Part shown: one piece after another, positions 8,827 through 18,865 of the stretch | How positions within the stretch are numbered: the stretch's first letter is position 1 | Layout of the letters: the number at the start of each line of letters is the position of its first letter | From: Bisporella sp. PMI_857 | Lineage: Eukaryota; Ascomycota; Leotiomycetes; Helotiales; Helotiaceae | Assembly (NCBI GenBank): GCA_021307315.1 | Contig: JAJSPD010000196.1 | Span: forward strand, 1 to 24,697 | Length of the DNA stretch: 24,697 nucleotides | Direction: 5' to 3' | Notes under the pieces: generated by a model | What the model was told of the DNA's origin: nothing | The model's database searches: none | Seen by the model: the letters and a program-made list of their open reading frames with translations, nothing else | Made by a program: the position numbers and the translations under genes

Positions 8827-9640
8827 TACCTTACAATACGAGCAAACTATTAACGACCCTGATTACGGCCCGCAATGGCGAGAAGCTATAGAAATGGAAC
8901 TTGCTCGCTCGCTACAACAAACTGGACAAAGGAAGTAAAACCGAAAAACTGCAACGAAGTTTCTACAAAGTGGGTCTTTAATGTTAAACCAACTCCGGAA
9001 AGATCAGTAAAGCGCTTTCAAGGCTAGACTGGTTGCTCGAAGTTTTTTACAATTCACGGGCAAGACTATTTTAAGACTTTTGCACCAACAGTCCGAATGG
9101 ATACACTACGGATTTTGCTGCTATGTCGCAGCCGAGAACTTGGAATGCTACACTTCGACATTAAGAACGCTTTTACCGAATCTGCTCTGCAAGAAAAGAT
9201 TTACCTAGCAAAGCTAAAAGCGTAGCAGTTCGCGACGGGTACGTTTTACGAGTTCTACGGAGTCTCTATAGACTGAAGCAAGCTGCAAGAATTGGAACCT
9301 ACTCTGCAGGTTTTTTTTGCTTGCAAGGGCTTCGTTCAGAGCCTGGCGGACCCGTGCTTGTTTCACGCACGCGCAACTTGGCCTAATTCTACTTGTTTAC
9401 GTCGATAATATTTGCTTGCAGCTCGTAGAGTAGCCGACGTCGAATGGTTCGACAATTATTTCTTGTTGCGATTCAGAGCCAAAAACCTGGGGAGATCAAA
9501 AGATTTTAAGCATGCGAATTACCCGGAACCGAAAAACAAAAGAACTGTAAATCGATTAAAAGCAGTATTTAAACGCCGTTTTGAATTGTTACGGGTTTAC
9601 ACACAGCACTTACAAAAGGAAGTTTACTCCAATCGAGGAC
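8827..9640 (+). pseudogene. copia reverse transcriptase (RVT_2), inactivated
   Basis: The block begins with Y-E-Q-T-I-N-D-P-D-Y-G-P-Q-W-R-E-A-I-E-M-E, the conserved entry of copia RT, and continues with S-T-K-W-V-F-N-V-K and F-Q-A-R-L-V-A-R-S in shifted frames. At about 9093-9190 R-M-D-T-L-R-I-L-L, then L-x-F-D-I-K-N-A-F is clear. The catalytic Y-V-D-D reads Tyr-Val-Asp-Asn (9398-9409) in an L-I-L-L-V-Y-V-D-N-I-C context, a single G-to-A loss, and a stop follows shortly after. Multiple frameshifts. Dead but diagnostic. Confidence 0.9.
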
Positions 9641-10414
9641 TATAACAACTTACGGCCTGCAAGACCTGACGACCAGCGAATCGACGCTAACGAATACCAA
9701 CGGGTCATAAGTAGCTTAATGTACAGTATAGTTCACACTCGCCTAAACAAAGCCTTTAGTCTCGGAAAGCTCAGCCAGTTTATAAAAGACCCTGCAAGTT
9801 ACTATAACGATGCACTTAAAGGACTTATACGATACTTACGGACTACAGTAGCACAAAAAGTGCGCTACGGACCCGAAAGAGACTGTAGCTTAATACTGTA
9901 CTTAAATGCCGACTGGGCAAAAAACAAAACGGACTGTAAAAGCACTTCGGGAAATGTTGCTATGCTTTACGGAGGGCCTGTTTCCTGGAGAAGCATAAAG
10001 CAAACCTCGGTAGCCGCATTTAGCACGGAATCGAAGTACGTCGCAATAGTTATGTGTACAAGGGCAAGTTAATAGCTGGCACAGATTCTTCGCGATATAA
10101 AGTTCGAGAAGTATATTGGGGAACTATTACGAACTGTGAAGATCCGCGGGGACAACCAAAGAGCGCTGGCTTTGGTCAAGAACCTTTACTTGCACGAACG
10201 TTCGAAACATATTGATATCTGCCATTATTATATTCGTGACCTGTCCGAGAAAGAACGAATACAAGTAACGTACGTGCTTACAGAGTCTATGCCCGCAGAC
10301 GGACTGACGAAGCCCTTCGGACGTGTTGCTTTCGAGAGGTACTGCCGCCTATTAGGGCTAGTAGGAGAAAGAGAGCGGTCTTTTGCCCGGAGAAAAAACG
10401 TCAAAGTCAAGTAA
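9641..10414 (+). pseudogene. copia RNase H region
   Basis: Open frames 9581-10072 and 10136-10414 hold the C-terminal Pol part. In order they show the R-P-D-x-Q-R-I-D, then Y-Q-R-V-I-S-S-L-M-Y connection segment; the RNase H entry L-Y-L-N-A-D-W-A (first catalytic Asp reads Asn); the K-S-T-S-G-N-V-A-M-L-Y-G-G-P-V-S-W block; S-T-E-S-K-Y; and finally H-I-D-I-C-x-x-Y-I-R-D, then E-S-M-P-A-D-G-L-T-K-P at about 10220-10315. A frame break separates the two ORFs. The polyprotein would end at the stop near 10412. Confidence 0.9.
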
Positions 10415-10492
10415 GAGTAAAAAAACAAAAGACGGCAGTAGAAGGACAGTAGGAGCTAGGCATATGCTTTATTACGGGTGTGCTAAGTAAAG
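10415..10492 (+). other. copia 3' untranslated segment before the 3' LTR
   Basis: A short segment between the Pol stop and the 3' LTR. It is purine-rich (10411-10460), but there is no canonical polypurine tract touching the LTR, so the plus-strand primer site is eroded or atypical. Confidence 0.5.
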
Positions 10493-10692
10493 TGTTGAGA
10501 ATTGGTGGTGTAGCCCACCCGTAAGGCATGGGCAATACCTTATGTAATAGCTTAGTCATCAGTGAAAGGGTTAACCCTTTCACTGAGCGACCTCCAAATA
10601 GTTCTACAATCAAGTCAATTCATCCTCCCTGAACCACTGCACTTGGGCAGACCTTGCGTACAGCACAAGCTTCCACTAATACCTATTTAACA
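10493..10692 (+). repeat. 3' LTR of copia element
   Basis: Near-identical to 5024-5224 with the same TGTTGAG start and TTTAACA end. It holds a perfect 28-bp palindrome at 10559-10586 (half site TCAGTGAAAGGGTT), whose 5' LTR counterpart is slightly imperfect. It abuts gypsy B directly. Confidence 0.95.
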
Positions 10693-11199
10693 AAGTAAGC
10701 TATTCTCGTGGCTTATGCTTTATAGCTTTCGGCTTTCGGTTCGGCTTCGTTTCGTAGTTTTTTCGGTGATTTTTCGGACTAAAAAAAATCAGTTTTTTGC
10801 AGTTTCGTTAAAACGTTTCGAATCGGCTTCGTTATTTTACTATATACCGTTTCGATCGATAACGACATAATCGCTACTTTTCGTAGCACGCGCTGTTTGC
10901 AACTAGTTATGCTAGCAGCAAGCTTAAACTTAACTTTTTGAATTACGCTGCAGTACTTTTTGGCTTATAACTTTGTTATGTTTGTTTGTAGCCTCGGCAT
11001 TTTACCGGTTCGAGAACGTTTATTTTTCGGAGTAAACGCGACTTTATACGAGCGCGCTTAGCTCGTGCTACTTAAAAGCATACTTTTCAGGTGGTTTTTA
11101 AGAGTGTAAAACAATTTTGCTACACGCAGTTTGTTATACAAAGTCGAAAAAAACGTTTTTGCTTTTTTTTTGCCGTTACTTCGATTCGGCGTCGACTTT

Positions 11200-11620
11200 T
11201 TATAGTTCGGCTTTCGTGAAAGTCTGTTTGCAGAATTAGTTTTGCTTAGTTTAAACTTAATTACAAAATTAAACTCGTTTAAGCTTTCGGCTTATTTCGC
11301 TTAACGGCTTGTAAACTTTTTTTTTGTTATAAAATATTTCAGATTGTTATAGTTAGTGCGAACCGTAACGGTGTCGGCACTGCTTCGAAAGTATTGCTTT
11401 TATTGCCGAAAAACGTAAATTATAGCTATCAACTTTATATTATAAGTGTTATATCGAAACTTAACAAGAGTAAGCTTTTTTAAGTAGAAAGCAATAAAGT
11501 GCTATTTAGCTTCTTTTTCTTTTCCGAACAGCTGCGAAAAGATTTCGGCTATAACTTACTTAAAGCTATCTGTTTCTACTTTGATTTTATATTGCGGATT
11601 AAAATGTTTAAGCAAAAGTG
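11200..11620 (-). pseudogene. gypsy B RNase H remnant
   Basis: On the minus strand the RNase H entry K-V-E-T-D-S-F reads with its catalytic Asp retained (codon at 11568-11570), followed by a stop and V-I-A-E-I-F-S-Q-L. Further on, the end-of-domain motif N-S-A-N-x-L-S-R-K-P-N-Y (family N-x-x-A-D-x-L-S-R) lies at about 11240-11202, with its Asp changed to Asn. Stops in between remove any activity. The remaining 10693-11200 has no recognisable domain. Confidence 0.82.
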
Positions 11621-11799
11621 TTTCTCGGAATTTTGATTTCAGGACTTTAAAGCTCGCTAATACTTTGGGCTTTTTTATTTTTTTAAAAAAGTTTGTTAGC
11701 AGCACGCAAATGCGAGCGTATTTTTAATAAATCGCTTATAAAAGTTAGTAAACTTTAAAAACACTTAAATGTTTTTATAGTATATAAGTACAGGCTATT

Positions 11800-12660
11800 T
11801 CTTTACAGTTTCTACGCGAGAAAAATCTATTTTTATACTTTTAGGCTTTACAATAAAACTTAAGAACTTAACAGTATTCGTATTGAAACGACACTTGGAA
11901 AAGTTTGCGTATAGTTTATACTTCCGTAGCTTTTCGAAAACTTTATAAACCGTTTTCGTGTAGTTTTCGATTTTTTTCGAAAATATAAGTTTATCGTTAA
12001 AGTAAACTACACAAATTACATTAACGAAGCTAACTAGTGTTTAGTTGATGTAAGCTTAAAATGTAGCTAAAGCGTTCAATAGTCTAAAAAAAAGAACTAA
12101 GTATTCGAAATAGCCGTATCGAGTACGAAACGCCGTTTTTTACTTATTACTTTCTTTAATGCGTATTTTATAGTAAGTGTTAGTGAGATCTATTTTTGTG
12201 AACCGTTTTGAGCGACGGAGTTTATTTAATGTTTTACTAATTAGAAGCAACAGCGTTTTATTTTTAATTGTGATTTTATTTAATTTTTTGTAGTTTACGC
12301 ATAGTTTGAAAAAACTGTTTTTTTAAGTACGAACAGGATCGGCGCTTTTGCAAAACTAGTAAATCGACGGATCTATTTTTTTATTAAAAAAGATTCGAAG
12401 TATTTTTTTAATACTGTTAATTTATTTTCTGAAAACGAGTAGACGAGGCTTTATAAAAGTACCGTTTTCGGCTCGAAGTTAATTCGATGCTTTATCGAGT
12501 AATATTTAAACAAAATGCTTGCGGCTGCGTTATTAAACATATTAGCGTAGCTTGTGTGTTTAAGTAGAAGCAATACTAGGCTTTTTTTTACTCGTTGTAA
12601 AACTAAACAGTAAATTACTTGGTTTTTGCTAGCTTTGCGAAAGCTTTTGACGCTAAGCAC
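11800..12660 (-). pseudogene. gypsy B reverse transcriptase remnant
   Basis: On the minus strand, 12660-12451 is an open segment corresponding to the pre-RT region. Then L-C-V-N-Y-K-K-L-N-K-I-T-I-K-N-K (about 12300-12240; family D-Y-R-x-L-N) and R-F-T-K-I-D-L-T-N-T-Y (about 12200-12160) identify Ty3-type RT. The palm continues K-T-A-F-R-T-R-Y-G-Y-F-E-Y-L-V. A connection segment S-K-C-R-F-N-T, then V-K-F-L-S-F-I-V lies near 11900-11850, followed by N-F-Y-K-R-F-I-K-N near 11745. The catalytic box could not be read cleanly. Confidence 0.85.
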
Positions 12661-13325
12661 TTTAATCTGAAATATTTCAAGAAAGTATTGTTAGCTTTTC
12701 GTAAAGAAACGTATAATTAAGTCAATTTGCTACAGCTAAAAAAACTTTAATATAAAAGAAACGTTTAGTATATTAAAGTTGTACGTTACGAAGTCGTGTC
12801 GGTAAAGTTTTGTAATGCTTTCGGAATTAGTAACAACAAACTCGATATTGCTAATTTTGTAAGTAACAATTTTTTTTTTTTTTATTGTAGCTAGTTAGAA
12901 CTGAGCGTTTTTCGACTTTCAATTATACTGCATAACTAAAAACTGTTTTATACAGTTTTGTTCCGCACTGCTGTCGATAAGCGCCTGTACTTTTTTCGTT
13001 TTTTTTTCGGCACTAAATATACGTACTGAAATAATTATCCGCTTTTTTTCTGCGTTTTCGCTCGTTTTTTTTAGCAGAAAAAATATTAAAAACGAGCTTT
13101 TTCGTTTTTTTGTTTAAGCTTTAAGCAATTAGTAAAAATATGCTTTTTTTTTTTGCAGTTGTAACATTTTATATTAAAGTATTTAAAGAATAAATGACTT
13201 TTTTTACTGCACCGATAGCATCGAATAGTGCTACGTTTTCTTTTTTTGCCGGTACCGATAAAAGTACGATTCGTTTTACTTAAAGTGCTTTTCGAATCTT
13301 TTTAAGTGTTTTTCGCTGCAAAGCG

Positions 13326-14566
13326 TTAAGCCGGCGTTTTCGACTCGACTGCAAACGCGAGAGCATCAGCGCTTTTTCGTGGGTTTTTCGTGGCTTTTTT
13401 AGTTGAGCTACTGGAATTGCTAATAATTCTTTCCGCACTTTTTATTTTTCGGGCTAAGGATACTAGCGCTTTTCGGCTTTTAAGGACTTTTTTATAGCGC
13501 AAAATACAAGCTTTCAAATTATCTGTAAGCTTTTTGAATAGCGTACGTTGACGGTACGCGTCGTTTATGATTCCTAGCTTTTTTTCGAGCGTTTTCAAAT
13601 GTATTGCAAAAGCTTTTATTGACTGGTTTTCTCGCTGTTTAGCGTTTTTTAGTTTGCTAGCTGTGTCTAGCTCTCGATTATTTTTATTCGTAAGCAAATT
13701 ATAAAAAAAAGCCACAAATTTTTCTTATGTAGTATTGCCGATTTCTACTTTCGACTTATAGCCGGTTTACTTCCGTTTCGTTATCACATCGAAAACGGCG
13801 ACACAATAGTTTATTTTCTGCGTGTTATTAAAAAAGTAGTAGTTTTTATTTTTTCTAAAACAGCGTTTCGCGGCTGACACAAAAAACTGCACTTTTAATA
13901 GGTTTTTTTTTTTGAAATCAAGTAAATTTTTAAGTTTTAGCACTAGTTGCTGAAAGAATAGCTGGCGTTCAGGCTTTTTTGTTTTAAGTCTTTTTGTTCT
14001 AAACTTTATTCTGTTCGGAAGCGTTTCACCGGTATGCCGGCGCCGTTTCGCTTTAGCTTTCTTTTCAGTTAGCTTTTGGCTTTTTTCGAAGTCGCTTAAA
14101 CTACGTAGCTTTTCCTTCAAAATCTTTCGCTGTTTTTTGACTTTTTCAAGTTTTTAGCAATACTGCTTAATTCTAGTTTCTGTTTTTTGCGTTGTTCCGC
14201 CTAGCGTATTTTTTTCTGAAAGTCTGCTATACGAAATAACTCGCGAGCTAGTATATTTTGTGTGTTTTTAACGACGTCATCGTTTTTTTGTCGTTCCTGA
14301 AACGTTTCGTTTTCGATTTTTTCCGAGTGTTGACTTTTTTTTAGTTCTTTGCGCACGCGGATTGTACCAGTGGTTGGAGATAAGTCAGAACTCAGGTTTT
14401 TTGTAAAAAACCGAGTAATAAGTCGACGAGTCGTAAAAGCAAATCCAGCTGCTTTCTTCTTTCTTTTTGATACTATAGCGTTTCGAGTACGATACTTTTT
14501 TGACTCGTGCCAAACTACACTTCGTTGAGAAAAATTAGAATGTAAAGTGCTGGAGTAGTGTAGCAC
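13326..14566 (-). pseudogene. gypsy B gag remnant
   Basis: Three minus-strand open stretches in sequence (14566-14201, 14120-13767, 13715-13326) make up a Gag. The last is most informative: F-Y-N-L-L-T-x-K-N-N-R-E-L-D-T-A-S-K-L, then R-E-N-Q-S-I-K-A-F-A-I-H-L-K-T-L-E-K-K-L, a helical capsid segment of the retrotransposon Gag family, followed by a Ser-rich, Lys-rich tail. The other two are Lys/Arg-rich. The first stretch opens with a GTG, so the true start codon is lost or lies elsewhere. No intact zinc knuckle was found downstream. Confidence 0.75.
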
Positions 14567-14579
14567 AAATCAACTCATA

Positions 14580-14742
14580 TTGAACAAAGACTAATCTCTA
14601 CCCTCTCTACTACGTCTCGAGTCCTTTACTTATACCCTCCGAACCCCTGGCGGCTCCCTACGTGCCCATACATGCCAAGTCTCAGTGCCTTTACCGAGCC
14701 CCCTTCATTGCCCCTCAGCACGTGACATCCTGGCGCCTGACA
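14580..14742 (-). repeat. 5' LTR of gypsy B (right end; inner boundary uncertain)
   Basis: On the minus strand the unit starts TGTCAGGCGCC at 14742 and is GC-normal, with a CACGTG at 14719-14724 and a TATAAGTA box near 14632, then passes abruptly into AT-rich gag. A second TGTCACGTG start candidate lies at 14727. The inner end cannot be fixed without a second copy. Confidence 0.65.
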
Positions 14743-15367
14743 GCTTAGTAGTATACAAGAAAGAAAATAAGCTTTAGAAATGGATTTTTAAGAAATTCTC
14801 AGATAGAACTGAGCTAGCAATCCGTACGCGTTGGAGCATTATTCAGAACAGAAGCAAAATAGGTATATCCCGGCAAATGGGCAGACAGTAGCTCATGCCC
14901 TGTGTATCTATTGTCTCTTGGTATTTTGTAACCTAGAGGCTGAGAAGGGTCTTATTACCTCCACTTTTTGGTGGCCAATTGAAAAGCTCTCTGAATTACA
15001 CGTCCCGAAGGACCTCTCGCTATTCTACTCTGCTAAGCTCTTATCCGTGCATTTTTGACGTTGCTTGATTGCCGTTTCTACTGGTAGATCGGTTGTTTTT
15101 GTTTTGAGTTAGATTGGTTCAAATTTGGTGCCTGAGGTATCAACACCAAGATACCCGGGCCGACGTATTTACGACAATCACGTGCAAAATAGACGAGATA
15201 TACACGTGACCTTTTTTACTGGCTAGACGCGCCAGGAATCGGCTTACGTCACAAGTGTGGTATTTCAGAAATAATACAGGCAAATGGTGGTATATGAGAT
15301 ATTTGCTGTTTTAAACTTTATTTGTTGTACGTAAGTCACTAGCTGTCTAAAGAACTCTTTTCAGACT
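14743..15367. other. GC-normal intergenic region downstream of the membrane-protein gene
   Basis: No recognisable gene. The 75-codon ORF at 14831-15058 has no family resemblance. Two CACGTG boxes (15179-15184 and 15203-15208, 24 bp apart) and a TACGTCA box (15245-15251) lie close together, resembling bZIP/bHLH targets, but no plus-strand gene follows. A GGTATC...GATACC inverted repeat lies near 15137-15156. This stretch should contain the 3' end of the minus-strand transcript. Confidence 0.5.
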
Positions 15368-17555
15368 TTATATTGCCTCAACACTAGATACCCTGTAGTA
15401 ACGTCCTGTAACCTTAACACCCACATCTCTCTCGATCACAGTTATACTATTCATCTCTGTGCCTGGTTGCACCATGCGGGTGTGCTTTGTATTACTAATA
15501 TCTAATACCCCAAGCGTATCTCCCAGTTCAGTCACAGGAATCGATTTATCTGTCCCCGACCAATAACCTAAACCAAGATTCTCGTGTGCTAGTCTTTGTA
15601 ATTGGAGCGTTGAGCCCGCCTGCCATTCGGCACGTCCGTATATAAGCTTTTGATTTGATCGTAGCTTGGGAAGCTGATATATGATCGCGGAAAGTTGTTC
15701 TAGGAATATAGACAAAAACATAATAGTGCCTCCTAAGAACAGAATGAGAGCCAGGAACGATACACTGAATGAGTAGTGCTTTAAAGAGTTTATTTTCTGC
15801 CGGTTTGCGTCAGGGAAGCTTTCAACAATCGTAGGAGCACTAACCTGGCTATGGCATATTCTTTGACAGCTATTCTCAGGTTTGCAGTATCTGCGCCCCC
15901 CTGGCCAGTACCCTCTAGCATGCTCGACTATCATAGACTGCATAGCAACCAAACTCGCCTTGTAGATATACTCTCGCTCAACCTGCCACTGGTTGCGTGG
16001 AAGCACGGCTGTCTGCGCATTCCCAACAATAGTGTTTCGAGAAAGGAGCGTCGGCATACCACGCATAATATACAATGTATCCATATAGTTCTTAGATAAC
16101 AAAGAAAAAAGTGGTCGAACGATTGATTGCTCCTGCGTGTTTGGCCAAGATTTCGATATAGCATCGGAGGAGTTTTTGGCAAAGGCATTTATACAACCTA
16201 TCGCTTCCGGAAAGCCTGGTTTGCAGTAAAACCTCTGCGTCGTACAGCCTAGAACTCCAGCAGCCTGATAGAACAAGGGAGCTCGGCCTGATGAGTCGTT
16301 CTTAGCAAGAGCTGTTCCTGAGAACCAAGGATCATTATTCTCTCCAAAGGGTACAGCAACATCAGAAGCATCTAAAAAGATAAGTGATACTCTTCCGCGT
16401 GTATGTAGAAGCTGAGAAGTGAAATTAAAATGCGAATCGTCAGCAATCCTAACATTTATCAGCTCTTGACATGAAGTAAAACTTGGGCGTCAAGCATATA
16501 TCTTGCTAATGTTAATTGCTTAAAAAAAACCCACGCGATTTTGTAGTCTCCAGGAGAATTCACCATGCCATCTGGCTGCTCGTTATGTAATTCAACCTGG
16601 TAGACAACCGTTTGATTCCCACTAGACCCATAATTGTATGTTAGGAAGCGCTTTGAAGAATTTTGTGCTGTGATTATGTGGGTGAAGTTTTCCGTGTTCA
16701 AAGGTGCACAATGAGTTCGATAGCGCAGAACAAACCGTGGGGCTATATTAAGGCCAAGATGATTCAAAGAATCTAGGTCACCGGACTCAAGAAGGAGATT
16801 GCCGGTATTATATTTGCATAATTCCTCCGCAAAAGGGCACGAGGCATTTCTGTTCGAGGTATAAGGCAGTGTTGATGCTACGAATTTCCCACAGCTCCCT
16901 GATTTTAGGTGGCCAGCTTTGCCGTAACATTGCGTTGCATATGCAAAGAACTCGATCCCTTTTTGACTCAGGTATAACACGGCGGGTGCTATAGAGTATG
17001 GTGTTACGTCCTCGGCCAAAATCGGAAGAACGCCACAGTCCTTACCAGAGATAAGAGCTTCATTTGTTGGGTTTGTCAATACTCGCGATGACAGGATGCC
17101 TACAGAAGCAGCAATGTTAGCTACAAATGACCTGTAGACAAGTGAAACAAACCGGATACCACAGAAGCCGCTGAAATCACAGCAGCCAACCCCGCGACAG
17201 GAAGGACTCTGTGATGGACTGCCTTTGTTCTTTTACGCCAAACAAAGCTTGTTTGCAACAGATCCAAAGCTGCATTATGACCCAAGGAGGTATTTCGCAG
17301 AATAGCTTGCCGCTGATGATAAATCCCATCCTTAGCTGTAGCTGTAGAAAAAGTTGCGTGCAATACAAAGCTAGTGATTTTCCATAGGCTACGCCCTGTC
17401 GCGCTGATATACAATGCAATGAATGCGATCAGCAAGCCACCAGTTTGTCGCCCCAAGGTGATGGTTGCACCACGAAATGCTCCAAGTGAGCGATTAATCC
17501 AAAATCCAGTGTAGATATCCTCGTCGATAGAACTATTTGGCAGAATTACTGACAT
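15368..17555 (-). CDS. uncharacterised fungal multi-pass membrane protein, three exons
   Basis: The proposed exons 17555-17153, 17099-16535 and 16481-15368 add to 2082 nt, giving 693 residues with frames that join exactly. Intron 1 (17152-17100, 53 bp) has a GT start, a GCTAAC branch-like site and a TAG end. Intron 2 (16534-16482, 53 bp) has a GTGGG start and an AAG end; this one is less certain. The ATG at 17555 opens M-S-V-I-L-P and precedes the family-like Y-T-G-F-W-I-N block. Hydrophobic segments lie near residues 40-54, 117-134 and 561-584. Between them is a long, probably extracytoplasmic part with many Cys and several N-x-S/T sites. Landmarks include K-D-G-I-Y-H-Q-R-Q (75-83), D-P-W-F-S and V-L-G-C-T-x-Q-R-F-Y-C. 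It resembles a fungal lineage-specific family of unknown role. An upstream in-frame ATG (17687) is an alternative start. It is not RIP-mutated. Confidence 0.75.
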
Positions 17556-18120
17556 GCCGCAGGATCCTCTGCTCCTATCCCAATTGGTTATAGGAAGAGC
17601 GTTGTCAACTGAGCTATATGTCACGGAGAAGATACACGATCCTTTCCACACAACGCTTTCCTGTAAGCGTATTCCAGACTGCAGCAAGTACCGCTCAAGA
17701 AAGACCAGAAAGAAGTAACTCTAAGTTGCGTAAAGACGAAGAATTTGGTGCAAACATCCACGGTTTTAGTTTGCAACGCAATGACTGTGCCGTATGCACT
17801 GCAGCGCTACACAATGACGCTGATCTGGTCTAGCAGCTTTGCAATTTAGCTGGGTCGCCATGCAGTTGGTGACGCTCAACTTATTACGCGCTGGAGGTCG
17901 ATGCAAAGACGTGTGTGGCTGAAACATCTGGCATACAGAGTTGTCAACACCAACCAATTAACATAGTTAAATCTGGGTTGGCTCATCAAGACCTGATCAT
18001 GATACGCGATTGATTGGCGAGCTTGTTTATTTATACATCTATTTATACCCAACTAAGGCTGAGCTGAGGCCTTGGGGGTTGCCTTTTTATATGTGGCAAT
18101 ACTATCTCTTTAGGTCGAGT
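17556..18120 (-). promoter_or_regulatory. upstream region of the membrane-protein gene with twin TATA-like boxes
   Basis: On the minus strand two TATAAATA boxes lie at 18047-18040 and 18035-18028, 12 bp apart, about 475-490 nt before the proposed ATG, with CCAAT at 18017-18013. This would imply a long leader or an unrecognised upstream exon. The small ORFs at 17618-17833 (+) and 17766-17957 (-) show no family resemblance. Placement as promoter is inferred from orientation only. Confidence 0.35.
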
Positions 18121-18865
18121 GTATTGCTCTAAAGTTCCATTAGCTATATCTACTCAAAAACTGTGGCGATCACGTAGCCTAAGACCGAAAAGGCGCTATA
18201 AAATAGATTCTAGTTGTAGAATTCTAAGCTAAAAAGAAAAGGTTCTAGAATACAAAAGTGTGATAAGGAAGGCGAACGCACTTTAAACGGGGCCAAAAGA
18301 AGAGGGACGTACAGCTCTATCCTAATGCATAACTCAGGCTGGGATAACCTTCTTGTGACTCTGGGGAGCCTAGATTTCTGGGAGTGCTGGGTAACCAGCC
18401 CTAGATGTAAATCGGTCCTAGCCTCTCAACCGCCTCAGGATTCCCTCAGCGATAGGAGCGAAACCACCGTAGGACATAAGTTATAGGACAGGGCATGTAG
18501 GACAGCAGCCCTAAGACGGTGTCCATCCTAATTGGCTGTTTGACCTGGATTGTCTGTCTTGGATGCCCAACTGTCCTGGGACAGCTGAGCCAGGACAGAT
18601 TCTCGGCTAGGACTCGTATTCCCAAACTAGCCCACGGGAAGAGCTCATCTTCCTTGCACAGTCTTGTGGAAGCGTTTCAGTCCAAGAAGCTTTCATCTAG
18701 AAGAAATCTTCTGGACGACTGACACTTCTATAGACTTTCTTCTGTGAGTTGTGCGCTTCTACAACCTTTCTTCTATTAGCACTCATGTCCTCGAAGTTCT
18801 CTACTCGCGACTCCTCCATCCTAGGCATGACAGACACTCTTCTTGAATTTAATTGAGGCTATTCA
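18121..18865. other. GC-normal non-coding stretch
   Basis: No gene recognised; the 67-codon ORF at 18519-18722 has no recognisable family. Several copies of the word TAGGACA and related GGGACAG/CTGTCC words occur at 18470-18600, including CTGTCCTGGGACAG, suggesting a decayed repeat, but no clear ends are seen. Confidence 0.4.

Larger units (their letters stand above)
5024..10692 (+). mobile_element. Ty1/copia retrotransposon, full length but inactivated
   Basis: The element has 5' and 3' LTRs of about 200 bp, a primer-binding site at 5225, a repeat-bearing leader, then gag, protease, GAG-pre-integrase, integrase, RT and RNase H. Integrase before RT defines Ty1/copia. Coding frames are broken by stops and shifts throughout. 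The element is much less AT-rich than the neighbouring gypsies, yet catalytic residues again read Asp to Asn and the zinc knuckle His to Tyr, so it shows mild RIP or general decay. No matching target-site duplication is seen: AACTC before the 5' LTR, AAGTA after the 3' LTR. Confidence 0.95.
10693..14742 (-). mobile_element. Ty3/gypsy retrotransposon B, RIP-degraded, truncated after RNase H
   Basis: Read on the minus strand from 14742: a GC-normal LTR, then gag (about 14566-13326), protease/linker, RT (about 12660-11800) and RNase H (about 11620-11200), with a short tail ending at the copia 3' LTR. Integrase and the 3' LTR are absent, so the element is cut where copia begins. The interior is very AT-rich with TAA/TAG/TGA at former Gln/Arg/Trp codons, as in RIP. 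Its LTR differs from that of element A, so it is a different family. Confidence 0.9.

Noticed and set aside
14831..15058. 75-codon plus ORF downstream of gypsy B
   Set aside because: No family resemblance, no intron or promoter signs, and such an ORF is expected by chance in GC-normal DNA.
15110..15125. GGTTCAAAT word resembling a tRNA B-box (also near 18915)
   Set aside because: No A-box at the right distance and no cloverleaf could be drawn, so no tRNA gene is called.
15851..16188. ORFs in other frames inside the membrane-protein gene (15851-16099 +, 15931-16188 -)
   Set aside because: They are shadows of exon 3, which is open over its full length with recognisable family landmarks.
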